Of a stretch of 5,456 bases of DNA, positions 1 through 5,344 are shown piece by piece (position 1 is the first letter of the stretch; every line of letters begins with the position of its first letter). The position numbers and the translations under genes were made by a program. Source of the DNA: Pseudomonadota bacterium (lineage in GTDB: Bacteria > Desulfobacterota > Anaeroferrophillalia > Anaeroferrophillales > Tharpellaceae); assembly GCA_015486505.1 (NCBI GenBank), contig WFRP01000037.1:1-5456 (forward strand), read 5' to 3'. Under the pieces are notes generated by a model that saw only the letters and a program-made list of their open reading frames with translations, was not told the DNA's origin and searched no databases.

Positions 1-29
1 CCGGCAATTTCAGCAGGCAGAAACTCCAT
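1..29 (-). CDS. 5' start of an unidentified gene, cut by the window edge
   Basis: An ATG at 29-27 on the minus strand opens a frame that reads MEFLPAEIA before leaving the window. It is preceded at 8 bases by GGGAGT (43-38), a good Shine-Dalgarno sequence, and it follows the mtaB stop by 42 bases on the same strand, so co-transcription with mtaB is likely. The nearby ATG at 35 is in another frame and stops within nine codons, which favours the ATG at 29. Nine residues are too few to name the product. Confidence 0.45.
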
Positions 30-44
30 AGTTCATTACTCCCG

Positions 45-70
45 GTTATATTTTTAAGTTATATTTTTGA
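45..70. repeat. Short 13-base tandem repeat after mtaB
   Basis: Two adjacent 13-base units, GTTATATTTTTAA (45-57) and GTTATATTTTTGA (58-70), differ by one base. They fill the AT-rich gap between the mtaB stop and the next gene's ribosome binding site. This may be simple slippage. No hairpin typical of a terminator is visible, which fits read-through into the following gene. Confidence 0.5.
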
Positions 71-71
71 A

Positions 72-1424
72 TTATTCAGCCAGCAGGCAACCTAATTCCC
101 ATTTACGGGGGATTACGACAATTTCATCTCCGGCCTTAAACTTTTTCATCTTTTCCGAAACCGGAATAATTATCGGCATATAGTTACGACTGTGACCAAA
201 CCAGACCGGCCCGGCGCTTTTATCTTCTTTTTTCGTCTCAATTAAAACTTTAAGCGGCCGGCCGATATTGGCTTCAGCAAAATCATTATGCTTGGCCCGG
301 CCCAAATCTGCAAGTTGCCGGGCTCGTATTTTTTTCTCGTTTGCCGGCACCCGATCCGGCCAGGAAGCCGCAACCGTACCCGGCCGCGGCGAATAAGGAA
401 AAACATGGAGATAGCTGAGCGCGGCTTTTTCCACCAAATCATAGGTCTCGGCGAAAGCTGCGGCGTTTTCGGCGGGGAAACCGACAATCAGATCAGTTCC
501 GATCGCAACTCGACCGGCCCCACTGGTTAATTGCGTAAAGATGTCTTCAATATCTTGACGTCGGTAGGGACGGCCCATGGCGCCCAAAACCCGATCACTG
601 GCCGACTGTAACGAAAGATGGAGATGCTCACAAACCGAAACCGCCGGATCGAGCAGCAATTCAATAATCTCCGGCGTAATCTCATGCGGCTGCAGCGAAC
701 CTAAACGGATTCTCAAACCCGGAAATTCGGTCACCATCTGCCGCAACAGTGTCGTTAAGTTGAAACGCTTACCGGCATCATCACCGTAACGTCCCAAATG
801 AATTCCGGTAAGCACAACCTCACGAAAACCGGCGGCAACCAGTTCCCGGCATTCCGTCAGAACTTTCTCCGGAGCCAAACTCCGGCAGCGGCCCCGAAGG
901 TAAGGGATTATACAGTAACGGCAAAAAGAGTTGCAACCGTCCTGCACCTTCACCACGGCCCGGCTGCGGCCCCGGTTGGTATCGGCCCGCAGCAGATTTA
1001 TCTCAAGTTCACCGGAAAAATCCGCCGCGACCGGAAGCAAACTGCCGCAGCCGCTTTCGCCGGCATTAATTTTACGGGTTAATTCGGCAACCAGATCCTT
1101 TTTCCCGTAATTACCGCAGACAGCTCCCAACTCTTCAATCTCTGAAACTTTTTCCGGATCGGCAACCACCGCGCAGCCGGTCAGCGCCACTACAGCTTCA
1201 GGATAACGCTTCAAGGCGCGTCTTACCGATTGCAGACTCTGGCGCCCGGCCTCAGCCGTAACCGCGCAGCTGTTAATCACCACAGCGGCAAACGGCGGCT
1301 TTTTCACCACCTCCCAACCGGCCCGGCGAAAATCAGCCGCCAAGCCCTGACTTTCATAGTGGTTGACTTTACAACCTAAAGTTTCAATCAGAACCCGAAG
1401 TTTTACTGACGCTGTTTTACACAA
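72..1424 (-). CDS. mtaB: tRNA (N6-threonylcarbamoyladenosine(37)-C2)-methylthiotransferase MtaB
   Basis: This radical SAM enzyme converts t6A37 to ms2t6A37 in tRNAs that read ANN codons; it is cytosolic and uses two [4Fe-4S] clusters and SAM. The 450-residue protein has the full family architecture. The N-terminal MTTase domain carries three cluster cysteines: C18 in LGCKVN, C53 in NSCAVT and C84 in TGCAVV. The radical SAM motif CxxxCxxC is C164-C168-C171. A C-terminal TRAM-like domain covers roughly 385-440 (GHSRNYMPI region). The TLGCKVNHYES start and overall length match MtaB/YqeV better than MiaB or RimO. The start is TTG at 1424, after an in-frame TAA, with AAGG about 7 bases upstream; no ATG or GTG is available nearby. 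A T-tailed hairpin ends about 21 bases upstream of this start, which is unusual (see findings). The family assignment is secure; the start is likely. Confidence 0.93.
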   Translation of the reverse strand: MCKTASVKLRVLIETLGCKVNHYESQGLAADFRRAGWEVVKKPPFAAVVINSCAVTAEAGRQSLQSVRRALKRYPEAVVALTGCAVVADPEKVSEIEELGAVCGNYGKKDLVAELTRKINAGESGCGSLLPVAADFSGELEINLLRADTNRGRSRAVVKVQDGCNSFCRYCIIPYLRGRCRSLAPEKVLTECRELVAAGFREVVLTGIHLGRYGDDAGKRFNLTTLLRQMVTEFPGLRIRLGSLQPHEITPEIIELLLDPAVSVCEHLHLSLQSASDRVLGAMGRPYRRQDIEDIFTQLTSGAGRVAIGTDLIVGFPAENAAAFAETYDLVEKAALSYLHVFPYSPRPGTVAASWPDRVPANEKKIRARQLADLGRAKHNDFAEANIGRPLKVLIETKKEDKSAGPVWFGHSRNYMPIIIPVSEKMKKFKAGDEIVVIPRKWELGCLLAE

Positions 1425-1445
1425 AATCCGACCTTAAACTAAAGC

Positions 1446-1482
1446 AAAAAAAAGAGAGAGCAGATTTCTCCACTCTCTCTTT
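1446..1482 (-). terminator. Intrinsic terminator hairpin directly upstream of mtaB
   Basis: On the minus strand the arms AAAGAGAGAG (1482-1473) and CTCTCTCTTT (1460-1451) form a perfect 10-base stem. The loop is 12 bases, and the run of T continues to eight residues ending at 1446. This is a good Rho-independent terminator shape, though the stem alternates AG/CT and is only moderately GC-rich. It lies about 125 bases after the peptidase stop and only about 21 bases before the mtaB start, so it could serve as a leader terminator of mtaB rather than the end of the peptidase operon. Confidence 0.7.
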
Positions 1483-1500
1483 CTCATACTTAAAACTCAA

Positions 1501-1544
1501 ACAAAAAGTCAACCATTATGACGAATTATGGTTTGACTTTGTGT
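1501..1544 (-). terminator. Inverted repeat with T-rich tail, probable terminator of the peptidase operon
   Basis: The arms at 1544-1528 and 1516-1501 pair as AAAGTCAAACCAT with ATGGTTGACTTT, with one unpaired base and an 11-base loop. The 3' arm runs into TTTTTGTTT on the minus strand. It sits about 64 bases downstream of the peptidase stop, a normal place for an operon terminator. On the plus strand the stem is followed by GTGTCTCC, not a T tract, so termination should act on the minus strand. Confidence 0.6.
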
Positions 1545-1607
1545 CTCCGATTGAAGAAAATCCAACGATACGTCCAATCTAATTTCGCCGGATCCTCAAT
1601 TTTATAT

Positions 1608-2327
1608 CTACAAATCTTGTTTTTGCATTTGTCTTTTTTCCGGTAAATCCTGCAACATTTTAGCAACACATTTTAACGTAAATTCCACTTCATCCATATG
1701 CAATGTTTCATGCAAGGTATGTTCATTGTGGAAACCTACCGAAAAATTTAAATTCACGGTTCCTGTATCCCTTGTAAAATATGCAACATCAGAAGAATAG
1801 CCTTTCCCTAAAACAAAACCATATTTTGCTATCCACGTTGCAACCCAGTTGGGAAGAGAACCGGAATATGTAACAACCTCCCCGCCGCCTCTCCGGTCAA
1901 ACCCGAGATAAATATTAATTTCGTCTGCAAACTGCTTTAACATTCCCGTATCGACAAGCGCCTGAGCACCGAGACAACCGCTCTCTTCTTTGTCCGTCAA
2001 CACAACAAACGGCAAGGGCAGCCGGTTTTTAAGCTGGTATTTAATCAGCTTAATGATAACATAAACACCGGCCCGATCATCACCGCCAAGCACCCGACTC
2101 TGCGGTTGCCTTTTTGCTTGATCAGACAAACTGATAACATCACCAAACCGGCAGATATCTTCATAGACCGGCAGAATTTCGCCCACAACATCAGTATGCG
2201 CGGCCAATACTGCGGGTAATCTTACTCCTTTTGGAGTTGCAAACATAAAATCCTGCAACCGAATCACTGAGTAGCCGATAGCGGCAAAAGTCATTGTCGC
2301 TTTATCTAAAATTTCACCGGATTCCAT
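1608..2327 (-). CDS. Small M28/M20-type di-zinc metallopeptidase
   Basis: Probable cytosolic aminopeptidase-like hydrolase with two zinc ions; the substrate is unknown. From the ATG at 2327 it has 239 residues. The metal-site motifs appear in family order: AAHTD (H44, D46), GGDDRAG (D83/D84), the catalytic EE pair in KEESG (E114/E115), FDRRG (D144) and a terminal GFHNEHTLHE (H203 is the likely ligand). There is no room for a separate lid or dimerisation domain, which favours the compact M28-like form over classical M20. The FDRRG and HNEHT signatures resemble small peptidases I recall from phages and Firmicutes. An upstream in-frame ATG at 2462 exists, but the extra 45 residues lie in another frame over the DnaA-like gene, whose reading there matches its family, so 2327 is preferred. 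No clear Shine-Dalgarno precedes it; the DnaA-like stop is 10 bases away, so translational coupling is likely. There is no signal peptide. Base composition is more AT-rich than in mtaB. Confidence 0.8.
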   Translation of the reverse strand: MESGEILDKATMTFAAIGYSVIRLQDFMFATPKGVRLPAVLAAHTDVVGEILPVYEDICRFGDVISLSDQAKRQPQSRVLGGDDRAGVYVIIKLIKYQLKNRLPLPFVVLTDKEESGCLGAQALVDTGMLKQFADEINIYLGFDRRGGGEVVTYSGSLPNWVATWIAKYGFVLGKGYSSDVAYFTRDTGTVNLNFSVGFHNEHTLHETLHMDEVEFTLKCVAKMLQDLPEKRQMQKQDL

Positions 2328-2337
2328 GACCAGCAGG

Positions 2338-2655
2338 TCAACGATATTCGTTGAAAACAGATCCACTTTTTTCCCTTGCAAAAATTTGCTCGCGTAAACT
2401 CGCAATTGTGGTTTCAAGTTCTTTGTCGGATGCCATTGCCGTCTCAATCTTTTGACAGGCATATCTGATTATGACGTGGTTACGGTCGAATCTGTCAGCG
2501 ATCACGGAAAAGGAATCGCCGGTTATATTACGATCAAGATACATAGCGATTTGACGAGGTAAAAGCGTTTTTTTATCCCCTGAAAGTAGCTCACGCAGGT
2601 TGATTTCGTAATAATCCGCAACGGTTTCTATTATAATTCTTTCTATGGTTGTCAT
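2338..2655 (-). CDS. Standalone DnaA domain IV-like DNA-binding protein
   Basis: This 105-residue protein aligns almost end to end with the C-terminal DNA-binding domain of the replication initiator DnaA, without the AAA+ or N-terminal domains. Shared features are VADYYEIN (12-19), LLPRQIAMYL (31-40, compare RPRQMAMAL in E. coli) and the signature helix RNHVIIRYACQKI (58-70, compare RDHTTVLHACRKI). The histidine and the AC.KI core are kept, but the box-reading stretch DHTTV is replaced by NHVII and the basic loop before PRQ is shorter. Binding to a sequence other than the DnaA box TTATNCACA is therefore expected, so a transcription factor role is more likely than initiation. The ATG at 2655 lacks a Shine-Dalgarno sequence. 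The gene begins 16 bases from the structured repeat array and is followed 10 bases later by the peptidase, presumably in one operon. The domain assignment is strong; the biological role is inferred. Confidence 0.82.
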   Translation of the reverse strand: MTTIERIIIETVADYYEINLRELLSGDKKTLLPRQIAMYLDRNITGDSFSVIADRFDRNHVIIRYACQKIETAMASDKELETTIASLREQIFAREKSGSVFNEYR

Positions 2656-2661
2656 GCATAC

Positions 2662-2667
2662 AATATA
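2662..2667 (-). promoter_or_regulatory. Candidate -10 element for the DnaA-like gene, possibly leaderless
   Basis: On the minus strand TATATT lies six bases before the ATG at 2655. If it is used as a -10 box, transcription would begin at or next to the start codon. That would explain the absence of a Shine-Dalgarno sequence. The matching -35 position falls within the terminal inverted repeat (TAACCT) and is a poor match to TTGACA, so the call is tentative. Confidence 0.3.
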
Positions 2668-2675
2668 TTTGTTTA

Positions 2676-2731
2676 GTACCTTACAGGTTATTTCTTGTTC
2701 AAAAAAACAAGAGATGTTCTGATAAGAGTAC
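2676..2731. repeat. Array unit 1, bulged hairpin
   Basis: A 56-base imperfect palindrome. The outer stem pairs GTACCTTACAG with CTGATAAGAGTAC, leaving two single unpaired A residues on the 3' side. A weak internal region (GTTAT against ATGTT) follows, and then an inner stem of TCTTGTT with AACAAGA. Unit 2 has the same length and the same two bulged A positions. Confidence 0.75.
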
Positions 2732-2764
2732 TTATTTGCGACCAGCGGAAGTGCCCTTGGGTGC

Positions 2765-2806
2765 GGGCCAAAAAGGCTCGATTGGGTTGCGGGGATTACT
2801 CCCGCA
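2765..2806. repeat. Array unit 1, paired G-rich hairpins
   Basis: GGGCC (2765-2769) pairs with GGCTC (2775-2779), including one G-T/U pair, across an AAAAA loop. TGCGGG (2788-2793) pairs with CCCGCA (2801-2806) across a 7-base loop. Both stems recur in unit 2 with different loop sequences. Confidence 0.65.
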
Positions 2807-2809
2807 TTA

Positions 2810-2865
2810 GTGCCTTACAGGTTATTTTCTTGTTTTAAAACAAGAAAATGTTCTGATAAGAGCAC
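2810..2865. repeat. Array unit 2, bulged hairpin
   Basis: This 56-base homologue of unit 1 has outer arms GTGCCTTACAG and CTGATAAGAGCAC and the same two bulged A residues. The centre is a longer perfect palindrome, TTTTCTTGTTTT with AAAACAAGAAAA. The A to G change in the left GTAC is matched by T to C in the right GTAC, which preserves the pairing. Confidence 0.75.
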
Positions 2866-2873
2866 TTATTTGC

Positions 2874-2915
2874 GGGCCGCAAGGCCCTGTTTGGGTTGCG
2901 GGATTTGTTCCCGCA
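2874..2915. repeat. Array unit 2, paired G-rich hairpins
   Basis: GGGCC (2874-2878) pairs with GGCCC (2883-2887) around GCAA, a GNRA-type tetraloop. TGCGGG (2897-2902) pairs with CCCGCA (2910-2915) across a 7-base loop. The flanks GCACTTATTTGCGGG and CCCGCATTAGTGC are also roughly complementary, so an alternative larger fold exists. Confidence 0.65.
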
Positions 2916-2918
2916 TTA

Positions 2919-2962
2919 GTGCCTTACAGGTTATTTTCTGCACAAAAAAACCTGTAAGGTAC
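2919..2962. repeat. Array unit 3, terminal hairpin
   Basis: GTGCCTTACAGGTT (2919-2932) faces AACCTGTAAGGTAC (2949-2962), giving a 14-base stem with one mismatch and a 16-base loop. Unlike units 1 and 2 it has no bulged right arm. The right arm is the array's terminal inverted repeat and matches the left end of unit 1 exactly. Confidence 0.75.
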
Positions 2963-2994
2963 TAAATTCTATATAAATTATGATGCGGAAAAAC

Positions 2995-5115
2995 TTATAA
3001 TGCGGCAAAGCCGATATTTTTTCCTGATTCCGAATCTTTAAAAGCCACTTCTCCGGCCAGGCCGGCAAGCATTTCATTCGGGCTTAATTTGACGCCGCTG
3101 ATTCGGCTTTTACGGACGACGGTGGCAAAATCACCGGGAGTCAGAGACTTGTATTTTTTCAGCTCTCCCCGCCAATGTTCTTTGCCTGACAGGGCCACCC
3201 CTTTTTCGGTAAAAATCGCCTGAAAAAGCTCCCAGGCCTGCTCGGTTTTGAGGAAATCGAATTTAATTTTCAGGTCAAAACGACGTAGCGATGCGGCATC
3301 AAGATCATCCATTAGATTGGTTGAGCAGACAAAAATACCCTGGTGTCGCTCCATCTGGGTTAAAAGCTCATTGACCTGGGTTATCTCCCAACGCTGCCGG
3401 GCTTTTTGCCGATCACGGAGAAAACTGTCGGCCTCATCAAGGAGCAGCACCGATTTTTCATATTCCGCCTCGTAAAACATGTTCGCGATATTGGTTTCAG
3501 TTTCGCCGATATATTTACTTAACAAATCTGAACTCCGTTTAATCAGCAGAGGTTTGTCCAGCTCCCGGGCCAGATAATGACCGAATTCCGTTTTGCCGGT
3601 ACCCGGAGGGCCGTAGAGACAGAGGCGGCCTTCGCCATGTTGCCGCAAACCCTGAACGATTCCTTTCAGATCCTGATCAGGGTTGACCGCGTCTAATCTG
3701 TAAGTTATCTGCGGGTGGGCGTTAATTAACGATTTGCAGGGATAACCCATGGCTATCTGGGTTGACTCCAGCAGTTTTTCGAGGCGTTTTTCATTTTCGG
3801 CCGGATCTTTTTGTTTCTGGTCGCGGACCACGCGGGCCGCCCGGGCAATGACGGCCGGGGCAGTATGTTTGTTGTCGGCCAGCAGCCCGAGCCACTCCGG
3901 CGTGATCGCGATCCCCTTAAAATAGTTTTCCAAAATTTCCAAACGGGTCGAACGCGGCGGGACTTTCAGATTTAAGACAATGTCAAAACGGCGGATAAAA
4001 GCACTTTCGGCAAAAAATATGTCGTTGGCAATCCAGATGGCCGGAACCGGGTTCTCTTCCAGGATTTGGTTGACCGAGGCTTTAAGGTTTAATGATTGTC
4101 CGTCGAGCAGGAAGCTGAAACCCTCAACCAGCAGGCTGTCAATTTCATCAAAAAGGAGCAAAGCCTCTTTTTGCCGTGACAAAACCTGCTGCGCCAGTTG
4201 AAAAGCCCGAATCCGTTTCGCTTTGTCGAACGGCCGATCTTCATCGCCGATATTGACGCCAAAAAGTTTGCTGCCGAGATCCCGGGCAACGGTTTTGGCA
4301 AATTCGGTTTTTCCGGTTCCCGGAGGGCCGTAAAGCAAAATATTTACCCCTTTTTTCCGCTGTTTACCGGCCTGCTTCAGGTGGTCGCGGATCATAGCAA
4401 AATTATCTTTGACATAGAGATAATTTTTCTCCGTTAACTCCGGCGGCCCAACCGGATTGAAATAATTTTGCAGCAGGGTTTCAGCGGTAATTTCGGCTTC
4501 CTGCAGGGCTTCGCCCAATCCTTCGAGCAGATCAAGTCTAAGCTCTATCCCGCAAGTTCCATCCCGGTCGATGCTCAACAAACCCGATTTGCTCAGCAAA
4601 CTCTGACGGGAGATGGCGCTGCGGGTTTCCTGGTGGTCGAGATCGAGTATGGTTGCCAGGATATAGATAATGCTTTCAACCCCGACATTGCCCAGAAGCT
4701 CCATTATATTTTGCAGCCCTTCATTCCCTTTTAACAAAACTGTAAAGCGTAAAATATCACGTTCCGTATCATTTAAACCGATATAGTCGGCAATCTCCTG
4801 ACTGTTGCGCTGCAGATGCTGATTGGGAGCGGCGGCTTCCCCGGCCAGATTTTCCCTCTGTTCTTCCAGGGCGGCAAAAAATTGCTCTTTATCCAACTCT
4901 TCACCTTCAAGTTCTTCCAGACCGATGGCGGCCAGGATATCCCGATCATCGGTGAACTCGTTATGTCTGCCGCCCAATTTTTTCCAACCCCGCAATTCAA
5001 TAAGAGCAGTCAAGGCCCATTGCGCGATTAAAACCTGTTGTTTTTTGTCTCCGAGTAAAAATTTCGGGCTGACTTTTCGAGCTCTTCTACTTTTTCTACC
5101 AGTTTTTTTTCGCAT
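2995..5115 (-). CDS. Tandem AAA+ ATPase, CDC48-like
   Basis: A 706-residue protein (ATG at 5115) with two AAA+ modules; numbering below is from the alternative GTG at 5127, which adds four residues. D1 spans about 232-400: Walker A GPPGTGKT 267-274, Walker B LLLFDEID 323-330, sensor-1 N368, arginine-finger pair R379/R380. D2 spans about 480-640: Walker A 506-513, Walker B VLLLDEAD 560-567, sensor-1 N604, R615/R616. D2 keeps a pore loop KYIGE (538-542); D1 shows no equivalent, so D2 is the likelier substrate-threading ring. Residues 24-225 form a mostly helical domain I do not recognise, preceded by a strongly basic tail (RKKTGRKSRRARK). The ATG is preferred because GAGGT stands about 5 bases before it; the GTG lies inside that signal and lacks its own. 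Expected role: hexameric remodelling or unfolding ATPase, cytosolic, target unknown. No protease, nuclease or membrane segment is fused. The gene stands alone, flanked by repeat elements. Confidence 0.88.
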   Translation of the reverse strand: MRKKTGRKSRRARKVSPKFLLGDKKQQVLIAQWALTALIELRGWKKLGGRHNEFTDDRDILAAIGLEELEGEELDKEQFFAALEEQRENLAGEAAAPNQHLQRNSQEIADYIGLNDTERDILRFTVLLKGNEGLQNIMELLGNVGVESIIYILATILDLDHQETRSAISRQSLLSKSGLLSIDRDGTCGIELRLDLLEGLGEALQEAEITAETLLQNYFNPVGPPELTEKNYLYVKDNFAMIRDHLKQAGKQRKKGVNILLYGPPGTGKTEFAKTVARDLGSKLFGVNIGDEDRPFDKAKRIRAFQLAQQVLSRQKEALLLFDEIDSLLVEGFSFLLDGQSLNLKASVNQILEENPVPAIWIANDIFFAESAFIRRFDIVLNLKVPPRSTRLEILENYFKGIAITPEWLGLLADNKHTAPAVIARAARVVRDQKQKDPAENEKRLEKLLESTQIAMGYPCKSLINAHPQITYRLDAVNPDQDLKGIVQGLRQHGEGRLCLYGPPGTGKTEFGHYLARELDKPLLIKRSSDLLSKYIGETETNIANMFYEAEYEKSVLLLDEADSFLRDRQKARQRWEITQVNELLTQMERHQGIFVCSTNLMDDLDAASLRRFDLKIKFDFLKTEQAWELFQAIFTEKGVALSGKEHWRGELKKYKSLTPGDFATVVRKSRISGVKLSPNEMLAGLAGEVAFKDSESGKNIGFAAL

Positions 5116-5117
5116 GG

Positions 5118-5124
5118 GCGACCT
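5118..5124 (-). promoter_or_regulatory. Ribosome binding site that decides the ATPase start
   Basis: On the minus strand GTGAGGTCGCCCATG places GAGGT five bases before the ATG at 5115. The GTG at 5127 overlaps this signal and is preceded only by A-rich sequence. This supports the ATG over the longer GTG-initiated form. Confidence 0.6.
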
Positions 5125-5130
5125 CACTTT

Positions 5131-5160
5131 TTACAGGTTACGGTTTTTCAAAAAACAATT
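5131..5160. repeat. Solo copy of the array motif in the ATPase leader
   Basis: TTACAGGTTA at 5131-5140 is identical to the core of the three array units. It is followed, as in unit 1, by a small T/A palindrome (GTTTTTCAAAAAAC near 5142-5155), so it may be a degenerate remnant of the same hairpin. On the coding strand the motif reads TAACCTGTAA and lies 15 bases before the ATG, just upstream of the ribosome binding site, where a bound protein could affect expression. A 10-base match alone could be chance; the matching downstream context raises confidence somewhat. Confidence 0.45.
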
Positions 5161-5216
5161 GCCATTTCTTATCTACTCCTCTATATACAACAGAATAACG
5201 ACAAATGGAACACCTC

Positions 5217-5257
5217 CCCCTGTAGCTGGCGACATATAACGTCGCTATCTAGAGGGG
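5217..5257. repeat. Imperfect hairpin upstream of the ATPase gene
   Basis: CCCCTGTAGCTGGCGAC (5217-5233) and GTCGCTATCTAGAGGGG (5241-5257) pair at 14 of 17 positions around a 7-base loop. There is no adjacent T run, so it is not an ordinary terminator. It may belong to the same repeat-derived segment as the long palindrome at 5345-5419. No gene is visible in 5128-5456; apart from these hairpins and a short CCGC/GCGG hairpin at 5300-5311 I see nothing else definite there. Confidence 0.6.
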
Positions 5258-5344
5258 CGCAAGCAGAGTAAATATAAACCGAGTAAAAAGCATCCCAGAC
5301 CGCTATCGCGGCCACATATATACAAGTAACGTGAGAGGAACCAA

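Larger units (their letters stand above)
2672..2966. repeat. Structured repeat array bounded by 18-base perfect inverted repeats
   Basis: The 339 bases between the ATPase and DnaA-like genes carry no credible reading frame but are filled by this element. It begins with TTTAGTACCTTACAGGTT (2672-2689) and ends with its exact reverse complement (2949-2966). Inside, a unit starting with GTRCCTTACAGGTTA repeats at 2676, 2810 and 2919, with spacings of 134 and 109 bases. Units 1 and 2 each contain a 56-base imperfect hairpin followed by two G-rich hairpins. Unit 1 has about 25 extra bases between TTTGC and GGGCC (near 2740-2764). Unit 3 is only the left arm, closed by the inverted terminal repeat. 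If TA is taken as a duplicated target, TA flanks GTACC...GGTAC on both sides, as in Tc1/mariner or IS630-type insertions. Possible identities are a MITE, a BIME-like REP mosaic or a structured RNA. No named family is recognised. Confidence 0.85.

Noticed and set aside
798..1082. Plus-strand 94-codon frame antisense to mtaB
   Set aside because: A shadow of the strongly supported mtaB frame, without a family match or ribosome binding site.
2328..2462. 45-residue N-terminal extension of the peptidase frame overlapping the DnaA-like gene
   Set aside because: The overlap matches DnaA domain IV in the other frame, while the extension has no peptidase-like features. The ATG at 2327 gives a sensible start 10 bases after the upstream stop.
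2732..2874. TTATTTGCG in both array units as DnaA boxes
   Set aside because: It shares TTAT with TTATNCACA but matches only one of the four final positions, so it is not a credible standard DnaA box. A replication origin call is not supported.
2672..2966. CRISPR array
   Set aside because: The units are long palindromic modules at 134 and 109 base spacing, not short repeats with uniform unique spacers, and no cas gene is present.
2919..2966. Intrinsic terminator of the ATPase gene
   Set aside because: On the minus strand the seven T residues fall in the loop of the terminal hairpin, not after the stem, so it does not have terminator form.
4823..5239. Plus-strand 138-codon frame
   Set aside because: It lies mostly antisense to the ATPase, has a serine/arginine-rich low-complexity composition and recognisable domains are absent.
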